DNA of 64,000 bases from Carex sylvatica (lineage: Eukaryota > Streptophyta > Magnoliopsida > Poales > Cyperaceae), in contig CAXKVR010000029.1 of assembly GCA_964058845.1 (NCBI GenBank), positions 124,001-188,000 of the forward strand, in the 5' to 3' direction. Position 1 is the stretch's first letter; the number at the start of each line of letters is the position of its first letter. Positions 45,251-56,409 of this stretch are shown here, one piece after another. The notes below the pieces were generated by a model that did no database searches, had not been told where the DNA came from, and saw only the letters and a list, made by a program, of their open reading frames with translations. The position numbers and the translations under genes are program-made.

Positions 45251-45385
45251 ATATCATCTGAGATATCTTAAATTTTGCCTTGACTTTTTGGAAAATCTAA
45301 ACTATTCAAATACAGTCTACACGAATCTCGAAGCTCAATAATACTCTCTGCACGAATAGGCACGCAAAAGTTGAGATATCCAGAG

Positions 45386-45630
45386 CCGTTCAAATACTTT
45401 CTGCACGAATCTCGAAGCTCAAATAATATTGGCCCCTGTGCTACCCCCGAATAGGCATCGGCCACGTGGGTCAAGCAAAAGTTGAGATATCTCGGGAAAA
45501 CGCGGACTCCGCGTAAACTCTGAGATATCTCAACTTTTGCTTGGCCCACATGGCCGGTTTTTATTCGGGGGTAGCGCAGGGGCCAGTATTATTTGAGCTT
45601 CGAGATTCGTGCAGAAAGTATTTGAACAGT
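45386..45630. repeat. Long hairpin: about 110-bp inverted repeat with tiny loop
   Basis: The left arm (CCGTTCAAATACTTTCTGC through AAAAGTTGAGATATCTC) is mirrored by the right arm ending TATTTGAACAG, with an inner stem CGCGG-ACT-CCGCG at 45501-45513. The arms differ at few positions, so a transcript would fold into a long double-stranded RNA. Related single-copy sequence near 25.85-25.95 and 58.08-58.17 kb lies beside CNL 3' ends. Confidence 0.85.
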
Positions 45631-46429
45631 TGAGATTTTCCATAAAGTCACGCAAAGTTTGAGATACCTCAGAGGATACGAATTCGAAAAAGTTGAAAAC
45701 AGTAGAAAATGTGTGGAAAAAAGAAGATTCAGTGATACAATTTCTGTGTGGCATTATATGTAGCATGGATATAAATCACTAAATTTAGATTTCTACACGT
45801 TTGACAACATGAAACAGGTGTATAAAATCAAAATTATTTATTAAAGGCTGAGATTAAGATCTGTTTTGATGAGTGGCTGAGATTTATAGAATCAACGGCT
45901 CAGATCTTCTCTGAACAAATAGAGAGTTGGATCCCAAAAAAATATGCATGCTATTTAGTAGGGACGATATTTCTTAGATGTACGGTGCCGGTTTATTTAT
46001 TTTTTATTTTTTTAAATGTTGATAATTTGTTACTTCAATAATGTGCGCTAATATTAAAAAATCTGAAAAATTAAATTATATATCATTTTGTAAATTTAGT
46101 TTCTTTAAATACAATTATTTTGTAGTATTTTTGTTTTGCAATAATTTGAGAAAATATTACTAAGGAGTAAAAATATGAATTTTTATTTAAACGTGTTGTG
46201 TTTTATCTGTGTCTTGCTGTACAACGTGCTGTGCCCGTACTTAGATGTGTCGTGCAGTACCTTTTGTGGATGTGCCGGGTTAGAAAAATTAGGACACAAC
46301 ACGTCTAATAAGGCATGCCACGTTGTTCCGTGTCCTTAGCCCTGTGTGCCGGCACATGTACCTGGCATGCCATGTTTTTGCAATACACTAGCTAAGAGGT
46401 GTAAACAGATTGGTTACGTACTAAGATAA

Positions 46430-46533
46430 TAGCTAAATTGTATCCATATCTATTTGGCCTTGAAAAGTCTATATATAGGAATGAATCCTTGGAGGGTTGC
46501 AACTGCATCATAATAGAAACCACAGTTTCAAAA
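46430..46533 (+). promoter_or_regulatory. Core promoter and leader of RALF-like gene C
   Basis: GTATCCATATCTATTTGG and the TATA box CTATATATAGG (46469-46479) lie 55-65 bases before the ATG and align with the promoter of gene B. Upstream, 46196-46380 is a GC-richer patch of GTGCTGTGCC/GTGTGCCGGCAC motifs, probably a transposon piece. Confidence 0.6.
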
Positions 46534-46898
46534 ATGTCAACAACAATACCTCTTCCTGTTGTCTGCATTCTCTTCCTATTTTTCACTAGCTCTCTCGTAT
46601 TGCCATGCACCAAGGCTGCTCGGAACCTGGAAGAGAGAAAGGATGGTAGTAAGCAATCGCTCTTTCTTAAATGAAACTTGAACCAGTATCTTTTAAATGT
46701 TGGTAGTTTAAAATTCTAGTAATAGATAAAGTAACAGATATATCTCCCGTATTTCTTGTATTTTCAGCAATCGGTGTGATATCACTAAATCCAAATCAAC
46801 CTTCGAGTCGATCACCCCGAGGCAAACCTTACACTAGACGAGACTGCAGTTACAAGTATAATTGTTCTCGTGATCCTCCTTCAGAAGCAAAGCCATAG
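46534..46898 (+). CDS. RALF-like secreted peptide precursor C, two exons, 81 residues
   Basis: Exon 1 (46534-46648) encodes MSTTIPLPVVCILFLFFTSS and LVLPCTKA, a signal peptide, then AARNLEERKDG. Donor GGTA/GTAAGC and acceptor ATTTTCAG bound a 119-base phase-1 intron, shorter than in A and B. Exon 2 (46768-46898) encodes TIGVISLNPNQPSSRSPRGK, PYTRRDC, SYKYNC, SRDPPSEAKP. Relative to B, the RALF-like PYTGRGC is PYTRRDC: the Gly before Cys is Asp, which may weaken a RALF-type role. The C-x5-C spacing is kept. The reading frame, splice sites and TATA box are all intact. Confidence 0.63.
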
Positions 46899-46984
46899 AG
46901 AAATGATTCCTGGTACATGAAAGAATAAGAGAAAGAATAATGCAACGAAGTATTTATGTATGTGTTGAAACAATATGTAAGATG

Positions 46985-47026
46985 TATAATTGTGGTAATT
47001 ATTGTCCTTCTCAAGCAAACCTGTAG
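46985..47026 (+). repeat. Tandem duplicate of the 3' end of RALF-like exon 2 (gene C)
   Basis: Encodes YNCGNYCPSQANL then TAG and is followed by the duplicated flank AGAAGAATGATTCCTGGTTA, as in gene B. It is not in an open exon of the gene. Confidence 0.75.
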
Positions 47027-47099
47027 AAGAATGATTCCTGGTTACATGAAAGAGTCAGAGCAAGAAGAATGCAACAAAGTATTTATGTATGTATATAAA

Positions 47100-49600
47100 G
47101 AATAAATGTGATTTATATATATGTGCTCGGTGGAAATCCCAAGTATGGATGGGATTTCATATACTAACATTGTAAAGTGTGCAACTAATTAATAGAGTTA
47201 TATATATTTGTGCCAGAACTACATTACTTGCATGCAGTAACAAGGAGAGTAGTCGAGCAACCCCACTTGACCCTAATTATGTTATGCTCAAGTAATTATG
47301 TTGGTTGAAAATAAATTATTGTAGTTGACCTCTATTTGAATGATTCTATACAACACACATAATTTTGAAATAGTAAAAATTACTTAAAACTAATTCTCTA
47401 CAATGGTTTGTTCCGCAGTTTCTCATTTTATGATGTAAAAACAGATTTAAGTAAACTACAATTCATTAAATTATTAAATATTAACTTCTGGCTAGATTCA
47501 TTTTTTTTCTTCCAAATTTGACCCCTATCTGCTGATTGATTCCACTAAGCTATGATGTATAATTGATGGAAAAATAATGCTCATGCTCAGAGGGTGAAAG
47601 CATGAGACTATTCGAAGAGAGAGTGAGCAACGACTTGAGTCAACTAATCCAACAATCTAAAATCTTGCTGTCAGGCTGCAAACATCCAAATAAATTTGTT
47701 GATATATTGACAAAAGGACAATATTACTGAATCTTCACTTTGACCAGAGGTAACAGAGAAAATGAAATTATTAAAGAAAATAAAAAAGGACTTGACAATG
47801 CGTGGAATTTTTATCTGCAATGGACAAAATTTGTAGCAGCAATTATATGTGGAAATGTTTTCAAAGTGCTAACATGATACTGACAGATATGGTGTTGACC
47901 TTATCATTGGACTACAATTCTATTTGTATTTGTACCTATATTTCATGTCAACATCACTAAAGATATATAAAATTATGGAAGGAATAGCAGATTTGCAACT
48001 ACAACAAAACTAAGCATATATATCAGATTAAAAACATAATAATAAAATATGTAAATTAAAAAAATGATAATAAATCATTATATTCTGTTTGATGTCATAA
48101 TCCTTGTAATTAAAAGGAGTTTGGAAAATTCCATTACAAAGCTCTATCTGTCAAACACAACAAACTTTATGAGTTGCTCAATCATAAATATAAAAACTCA
48201 CATGCATCATGTCTGTTCATTTAAAGAGGCTATAGAGCCGATTACAAAACATTGGGGCTACTGCAAGCAGTGATTCCAAAAAAATTGGTTTGCGCTCCTT
48301 TTCCTTTTTCTAATTTAAATAATAATAGTGTATGTCATTTCTTATACCTATTGGAAAAAATATTGAGTGGGCTCAGAAAGCTATCAAATAAAAAAGAAAG
48401 GAAATCCTACGTATGAAAATGGATTACTTATTTTATAGTTGGATTATTAACTTAGGTAAGAACACTGGGCTCCTAGAAAATAAATTAAATATGGCCTTCT
48501 TTGCGCTAATATGTAAAATTAGTAAATGTTTTGTGGGCCCTGAGGCCACCTATTGGGCTGCTCTTGGAGGCCCTGATTTGCTATTTGGAACATTAATTCA
48601 TACCCAATGTTATGAGAATCAGACCGGACATTGATTCGATAAAGCTCCAGGTCAACGGTTTATTGGTTAGACCACTTTATTTTTTTAATACTTACATATT
48701 TATGAGATATAAGTAATATTACAAATAATCATGTCTTATAGAGTGAAAAAATTTATGTACGTATTAAATATTATGCTATAAAAATAAATTTATAAATTAT
48801 TAAAATTGCAAAAAATATATTTTTTTCAAGTTCAAATTAAGTATTACTTATTCTTAGAATTATTAAAATAAAACATCGTAGGAATTCTTAATTGTGTTTT
48901 CTATTTTGTGAGTTTGTGTGTGTTTATGTATTAATTGTTTATATGCGAAGTAAAATTATTTAGATTTAAATGGAAAATCAGAGTAATCACATTTGTAATT
49001 ACATTTGTCCTAGGTTTTTTTTTTCTTTTGACAGAAGACCTGTGGTTGTTTTCAGGGAGTACAATTTAATTTTTGAAATTAGTGGGTGTTTGTCTGGTTT
49101 TACGGGTTAGTATCTTCACATAAATACTGGTTTCAACTTTAGTGCTAGGTTTCTAGTATTGATTTTCATACTATTGATGTATGTTAGAAATATTTTTTAA
49201 CTATTTAACATCTCTCTGATGGATGTAAGTGACAGGAGAACATGTTTATATTTCTGGTTGTCATTATGTTTTGCTTGATGTTGCATTTGACAGTTAAAAA
49301 CTTCAGATTTGTGCTTTAAATTCCTTTTGGTTTTCTTGGAAGTAAAATATTTTGTAAAGAATCAAACTTAATTTTGTAAAGCATCAGCTTTGAGATCAAT
49401 ATATAACAGTAATAGAGCACATCTCGGAAAATATAGAAAAATTCAGAGACTAAAAAAGAAGAACATTGGAGATTGCAAATTACAACGCACAACACAAAAA
49501 TAATGCCACTTTTTTCTCTCTAGATAAATTGTTGGACTCAAAATGATTTTGTCACCCATTAGTAACCCAATGCTGTTACAAATTTCAAATGTAGATGATC
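47100..49600. other. 3' flank of RALF-like gene C and duplicated non-coding DNA
   Basis: 47540-47900 is a dispersed flank repeat copy. 48460-48570 (GTAAATGTTTTGTGGGCC, GGCCACCTATTGGGCT) is duplicated at 57.08-57.20 kb. 49320-49450 matches 5.53-5.65 kb, beyond CNL copy 1. No gene is supported. Confidence 0.5.
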
Positions 49601-49959
49601 AAAGTGCTGTTTAATCAATTAATTTGATGTCTAAAAATGAGAACCAAATAACGACAAAAAATTATTAGAGATCCAAATAACGAAGAAAGATGAAAATCGG
49701 AGATAAAGAAGAAATAAAATAGTAGAGATCCCAATAACGACCAAAAATTGGCCAATAAAAAAATTGACTGTCGGATTTTTAAACAATCTTTAAGAGGAGA
49801 ATATTTGAAGAAAAAAAATACTAAATCGATGACAAAAAATCCCCATGAGAAAAGGAATTTCATTACATATATTACAAAACATATAATAAAATCGAATAGT
49901 AAAATTATTTCTATCGAGATCTTCGAGGGGACTCCTAAATGTTCCTTGTGGGCGAAAGG

Positions 49960-50513
49960 TAGGGTGAAGCTATTTTCATACCCATACCCATACCCATTAA
50001 GAATTGATCCTACCCATACCCGTTAAGATTAGCGGGTAATGAAACGGTAGTGAGTGAATAACGAATAATACAAATATAATAGTTTTATTATTTTTACAAA
50101 TAAACCATCAAAACTTATCATGTCATACATATGCAATCACAATTACTAATATAAAATTAAAATATAAATATACAATTAATTCTAAGTAATAGATTTTTAT
50201 TAAGCAAAAAAAAAATCAAAATTACAAACATCTCTTCTAACAAATTAAATTCCTTAACTAAATAATAAAACATTCAAATAAAAAAGTAAAATGTTAAGCA
50301 TATATTATTCTTATGATATAATTTATTTTATATAATTACCCATTACCCAACGGGTACGAAATAACCTTCACCCGTACCTATATTCGTTTATCTAACGAAA
50401 AAAAAACCTTACCCATACTCTTACCCAATAAGTAAACGAAATTTTTTTTTTACCCATACCCATCTTATCAAATGCGATACAGGTAGGGTAAACGGGTGTC
50501 ATTGACAGTCCAT
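49960..50513. mobile_element. hAT-like MITE, 554 bp, inside the 3' exon of CNL copy 3
   Basis: An exact 8-bp duplication GCGAAAGG flanks the insert (49952-49959 and 50514-50521). The right end, reversed, reads ATGGACTGTCAATGACACCC, resembling the TAGGGxTGTCAATG start of plant hAT MITEs; the left end is TAGGGTGAAGC. Many ACCCATACCC motifs occur near both ends. The uninterrupted sequence (GCGAAAGGAAGACATCATC or GTGAAAGGAAGGCATCATC) is present beside CNL copies 2 and 1. Confidence 0.8.
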
Positions 50514-50527
50514 GCGAAAGGAAGACA

Positions 50528-53500
50528 TCATCGAATAGAACGCTGCAAAAAAATTGGACAAAAGCTTATGTAGTGGCAACAAACAAGTAATATAAAAATG
50601 ATATATTTATTTGTCAAAATAGGAGCAACTTGATTAATCAACCAATCCTACCAAGGCTTATTACATAAAAACAAAATGTTCAATGGTCTAAATCTAAATA
50701 TTCAAATAATAATAAAATTCCGAACCTTATTTGATTTATTGTAGATCCCACTTTTAATGTTAGGGAAGCCGCAACCATAAACATTCACATAACACGAATG
50801 CCCTAATGGAATCAACTCATTCGGCAGAACACAAAGCAAATAACATAACTGAATTTCCAGCCTTGTAAGTGATGAAATGCTCTGTCTGCCTATATGGGGC
50901 TCTCCATGAGAGGAATCACCAAGTGGCTCAGTAGATTCCACCATGTGCAGTCCATCCATCGTTATTGATTGTAGGATTTCACAAGAGTAAATCCCCAGTG
51001 TAGCCAACATATTCATATTTCCTAGTCCGGTAATCATCTTCAGATGTGCACAACTTACAATATGCAATTCTTCAAGCTGGGAGGGCAGCTGCTCCAGTTG
51101 TAGAATTTGGATACCATCACATGTATCAATGGTGAGGTGCTTGAGAGTGTGAAGATTGCGAAATGGAAGAGATTCAATATTGAAACAACATTCTAACCAG
51201 ATTTTCTGTATTGATTGCAACAAAGACGGATCACTCATCCATCCTGGAACTCTGGCAGAAGAATAAAAGCTTAATTGAAGAATTTTGAGGTTAGGATGTG
51301 GCTGGAGGGATTCTAACCAGGAAAAAGCTGCATCATCGACACCGACCCAATTGTCCTCACAAGCTTCTGGTTTGACGCTTAATATGACCTGTGATCCCTC
51401 AGGGTAATATGATACCTCGAAATCAGTTTCCCAGCTTAAATTCAAAGTTTCAAGTTTGCATTTATTTCTCATGTTAGCACACTTGGCATCTTTTAAATTA
51501 GTCATTCCATAAATAGAGAGAATTCCTTCAAGGTCCGTTATATCCTTTAACCAAGCTATATTTTTAACTCTCAACCTTGCTGTCATTTTCTTTATTGCTG
51601 GAAAATTAGCAAAACCATGAGGGACATATTCCATTAAATTATGTCCAATAACTAATCTCAGTAAGTTACTAAGTGAACCGAGTGATTTAGGTAGTTTCCA
51701 AAGATTTCCAGAATGAATACTAAAAAATTGTAAATTAAGAAGATCACCAATACTTTCAGGTAGATATTCCAGGATAGAGCAATTGAGAACTAATATCTGC
51801 AGGTTGTAAAGGAGACCAATGGATGATGGCAACATTCTAAGAAATGGAGAAATAATACTAAGATAGGCAAGGTGTTTCAACATTTCAAGGTTGTCAGGAA
51901 TCTTTGTCAAAATATACCCTTTCAATTCGAATACCCTGAGTGCTTCAAACCTAGTGAGGTTACATATGGTTTGGTCGCCGCAATGTCTCAGATCCGTAGA
52001 AAGTGTTCTTAAACCCTGGTTTTGCGGAAGAATTTGATTTACATATCCCATGACACTACTTGCATATACATGGTATGCTTCTTGCATAATGTTTTTCTCT
52101 TGAATACCAAGTGGCTGACTGATATCTACTGAATAATGTTCATTTTCAGATTTAAGTCGAGCAAGGTCATGGATTATATCATGCAATTTGCAGCATTCTG
52201 AAGATTGATCTAAACTATCATCAAGAAAGGATCTTTCTTTTAACTCGTTGTAATATTCAGCACCAATTTCTCTAACTTCTTTTTTGCCCCGAGACTCGAT
52301 GTAGCCATGAGACATCCACAACTCTATCAATTTTTTCCTTTTTAACAAGTAATCTTTTGGGTACATTGAGCAAAACAGGAAACACGGCTTAAGGTGAGTA
52401 GGTAGATGAGCATAGCTGATCTCAAGTGCTGGGAATATCACTTCTTTTGATTCCTTTTTTTCCCAAAGATCACTTTCAAGAATCTCTTTCCAACCTTCTT
52501 CATTTGTTTCATGTCTAAGGAGGCTAGCAATCGACTTCACAGCCAATGGCAACCCACTACACTTTCTCATAATCTCCCTTCCCATTTTTACCAAGTGTGG
52601 TGGCATAGTGTCACTTGTACCACTAAATGCATAATGCTGAAACAACTGCCAGCACAAATCTTCGGGCAAGTTAGATGGCCAAACACAGGTCGTTGTTTGC
52701 ATGACATCTGCAACCTTTTTATTTCTTGTTGTCACAAGAATTTTGACCATCTTTGCTTCTTTAAAAGGAACCCTTAACAACTCCCAAAGACTTTGATTCT
52801 CATTCCACACATCATCTAAAACCAGCAGTATTGTTTTTCCCTTCACAGTTTCTGCAAGCTTCTCTTGTAATGAACTCAACTCACTCAATGTGTAACTGAT
52901 TTTGGAGGCTGATTCAATAATTGCTTTAGTGAGTCTCCCAACATCAAATTCATCAGAGACACATACCCATCCAAATAAATCAAAGCACCGAGTTACCCTT
53001 TCATCTTTGTACACCAGTTGGGCAATAGTGGTTTTTCCAAGACCACCTTTGCCAATAATTGAAAGGACCGAAAATGGCTTTTTGTCTCCAGATAGTAAGA
53101 AATCGATTACCTTCTTTATTTCAGTATTTCTCCCAAAAATGCTTGCCTCATCTACCATGTGACTCGTTGGGGGTCGTAAAATTTTATTGTTCAGATGCCT
53201 CGCCCCGTCACTCTCCCTTAATTGAAGAGCCTCACGATCCTTTGCTATTTCATCAAATCGGCTTCTTATTTTCTTAAGCCGATCAACCATGCCTTCAGGA
53301 ATTGGAACGATGTACTCATTCTACTGGCCAAAATGAAATGTATTATTTAATTATACCAAATTTCATAATTTGTTAACATAAAATTGATAATTAGATTGGA
53401 AATGTTTTATATCATGTGACCCTCCAATGTTAGATTGGAAAAGCTGATAATATAACAATTGACAACTCTGGTGGTAAACTTTCTAGCTAAAAAAAGAATA

Positions 53501-53983
53501 AAAAAATTCAAGCATTCTCTGTTAAGTTTTAGTACCACACAAAAAGAAAAATAACACTTTCACAAGTAAGATAATTTTCAATATATATATGCACGAGGTA
53601 CTAACCCCCATCTGCTTTCTCTTGTTAGACTTAGAACCTGAAGCTTCAGAAGCCTTTCTTGCCTCTACTTGGAGACGGGTGACCTCATACCGGTACTCAC
53701 TGAGCATATCCTCGGCATCATAAGCTACCTTCTTAAGCTCCTTGAGCCAGAACTTGACAGAGCAGTCTATGATCTCCCTCTCTTCAGCATCGTACAGCGT
53801 GGCCTTGATCCACTTGAGCGTTCGCATCAGCCTCTCAAGATCATCCTCAACAACACGAGCACGCCTATTTTGTGAGTTATTAGAATTTGAGGAAGAGGAA
53901 GGAGAAGCTTGCGCAGAGGCTGTAATTGAGGGGAGCAAATTGGTGGCTAGAGATAGCAGAGAGGTTATTAAATTCGCTGACAT
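50528..53983 (-). CDS. CC-NB-ARC-LRR (RGA-type) receptor, copy 3, apparently intact, about 993 residues
   Basis: Three exons on the minus strand: 53983-53606 (126 codons), 53314-50726 (863 codons) and 50542-50528 (RSIR and stop). Introns: GGGG/GTTAGT to ATGAG (291 bases; an earlier AG would bring in an in-frame stop, which fixes the site) and AAG/GTTCGG to TTGCAG. The Rx-type coiled coil starts MSANLITSLLSLATNLLPSI and has YDAEDMLSEY. NB-ARC: P-loop GKGGLGKT (about 214-221), kinase 2 LLVLDDVW (289-296), LVTTRN, GLPLA (380-384), FLFCSMYPKDY (438-448), and KLHDIIHDLA with LHD for MHD. LRRs fill about 555-985, including VPGWMSD where copy 1 has a stop. Without the last splice, the frame would read on to NFIII and stop at 50702. 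It is the best functional receptor candidate; effector specificity is unknown. Confidence 0.93.
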
Positions 53984-54210
53984 TTTTCTGTAGAGATCTG
54001 AATTGTGAAGATGGAGAAAGAGTAAAGAGTAAAAAGGTGTTGAGATCTGAGGGAGAAGGTAAGCTCTTGGGAGTGGCGTGTAGAAGACTTGACGGTACAG
54101 TAGTCAATGCTTAGTTCATCTTTTGTTTTATTTTTTCTTTTCTTTTTCACCCAAGGGGATTACTTTGGTTGGTATGGGGTCACTATATCTATAGGTAGGG
54201 CTATGGTTGA
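53984..54210 (-). promoter_or_regulatory. Upstream region of CNL copy 3
   Basis: Shares GTAGAAGACTTGACGGTACA and AGTCAATGCTTAGTTCA with the relics at 28.12 and 44.0 kb and AGATCTGAATTGTGAAGAT with the other CNL leaders. This is the only such flank attached to a complete gene. Confidence 0.55.
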
Positions 54211-55770
54211 GAGTAAGAGTTACAGAGCAAATATAAATCAAATCAATGTACTCTCCTTTATAATAGAAGAAAGACAATTAACAGCAAACATTCATCACCG
54301 AAACTTAACTTCATGATAAATCTACATAGATAAGTCTGCCCAAAATATTTGTACACAAAGTATGTCTAGGAAGTAAGTCTACCCATAATATGCTCGCACA
54401 TCTACACTGGTTTGGTTATCAAAGCGGCAAATGTTGCACCCTTTGAAATACTTGAAACATCAACAAATCCCCAAATTTAGACAACAACAAAAATCCAGTA
54501 CCTACCACTACGACCTAAAATAGGTGAGAATCTTATATAACGGTAACTTGAAGCTCAAAAAGGAATCAAATACATGGAATTACGTACAAAAATGGGGCAA
54601 TTTAGTACCTACCTCTACGACCTAAAATTTTACTTTTGTCCCTATTTAAAAAGAAATTCAATGCAAATCCCTACAGAGTACAGGATATATTACATCTAAC
54701 GCTATGAATTTAAATTTATTCACCCCTGCGTACCCATATTATTACAAAATATCACTGAAGTAACCTATTTAACAATTATCTGAGATTTGTTTTTTTTGGC
54801 ATTTTAATAGAAATTACAAGCAAATCTTTATCAGAAATATGCCCATGTTTCAGAGGGCATATGAAAGTTATTTTTCTTTAAGAAAAAGGCATAATTTTTT
54901 TTAGCTAAAAAAGATATGGATAACTATTTTTGACATGAAATTAAAAGAGGAAATAACAAAGAAGTATATTTGACATGAAAGTTCCCAAAAAATTCTTTCT
55001 ATTATGCAATTAATTGCTGCCACAGCAAATTCCACATACAACATAAGCAAACATTTAATACTGAGAGAAAGGGAAAACGAAGAATATCTTGTTAGTGCTA
55101 AAGTTAGTTCTCTATTATTTCTCTTGTTTAGTACAGTAAAAAAAGTGCTTAGGGAGTTTGATCTAACATAAAATTAATACAAATATCTACTTATTCTCTC
55201 AAGTATTGAATTACTACACTTTGTTCAATTAGGTTGTTCAACTTTCCTTCGGTTCAATCAAGGTTGATCTTAACAATGCACATGGTTCAATCAATCTCCA
55301 TAATTAAAAAAAGATTATGTTCCACCACATCCTTTCACGATTCCACATATCAACATGGGGGGGTTGATGTTGTATGCATCACTGTGTCTGTGTGGAATGG
55401 ACTCATTGGTCTAATAGAAATCACAACTTGAACTTATATATTGGAACTACTCATTTCAATACGCAATGGTTTGTTACCTACTGCCAAAGAAAATTTATTT
55501 TAGGAAAAAAGAAGTGGGGGTGGTTGAACTTACCCTTTTGTCTATGGGACTGCAATAGACTGTCCCCATGATCTTATCTTGTTCATCCCCAGACTAAATG
55601 ATAAAAAACAAATGTGGTCACAATAAAGTACAAATTAAATTAGCCAGTAGATAAATAAAAGGAGCAAATATTTGAAGTTAGAAATTAACAAGTAAATTCG
55701 AAATTAAATTAACATTAAAAAGTTTTGTGATAGGACCTTCCTTTTATATCGCCACAAATATGTTACAAAT
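54211..55770. other. Far 5' flank of CNL copy 3, paralogous to 13.6-13.96 kb
   Basis: 54430-54640 matches 13.64-13.86 kb (CAACAAATCCCCAAATT, AATGGGGCAA, CTACGACCTAA). 55215-55290 matches the sequence on both sides of the CACTA element at 13961-15589 but lacks it (TTCAATTAGGTTGTTCAACT, GGTTCAATCAAGG, ACAATGCACATGG). No gene is supported. Confidence 0.6.
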
Positions 55771-56409
55771 TTGGGAAAATTGGTTTTTGCCACTCCAAAA
55801 CCTTAAAATTTGAAAATTACCACTTCGAAATTAGAAATCATCATAATGCCACTCTAAACTTAGTTAATTTTTAATTTTACCACAAATAATAATTAATGAC
55901 TAAAAGACCCTCTTCCTCTCCATCCCACTCTCTTATTCTAAATAGCTTGTTCAAATTTGAGTTACATCAGAGAATCTGAACTCTCTACACCCATGGGCTT
56001 TACTATCCTTCAAAGATTCTATGGATCTCCTAAACAACTCTTGTCCGATTAATCATTCTACTAACATTAAATAGTTGTTTCTCATTATTTTCCTATTTGC
56101 TTAATTATCTATAATTCAAACGATCATTTGTGAATCAGTTGCTTTATTAAAATAAAAGAAAATAGGTTTCAACAAGCTATTTTACGAAATAGATTCCCAG
56201 ACTGTATCATTTTATGGGGGAAAACAAAATACAACTTTGCTTTTAATTTTCCCACGTTAGAGGAAGAGGATATTTTAGTCATTAATTATTATTTGTGGCA
56301 AAATTAAAAATTAACTAAATTTAGAGTAGCATTAGGATGATTTCTAATTTTGGGGTGGCATTTTTCAAATTTTAAGATTTTGGAGTGACAAATAACCAAT
56401 TTTTCCCAA
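55771..56409. mobile_element. Long-TIR foldback/MULE-like MITE, about 639 bp
   Basis: Terminal inverted repeats of about 150 bases: left begins TTGGGAAAATTGG, CACTCCAAAACCTTAAAATT and runs to AATGACTAAAAGACCCTC; the right end is its complement with few changes. Long TIRs suggest a Mutator-like or foldback MITE. A clear target duplication is not seen (AAAT on both sides at best). No coding capacity. Confidence 0.8.

Noticed and set aside
50528..53983. miR482/2118 target site at the P-loop of the CNL genes
   Set aside because: The P-loop codons are the usual target of this miRNA family, but I cannot score complementarity without a miRNA sequence from this species; not claimed.
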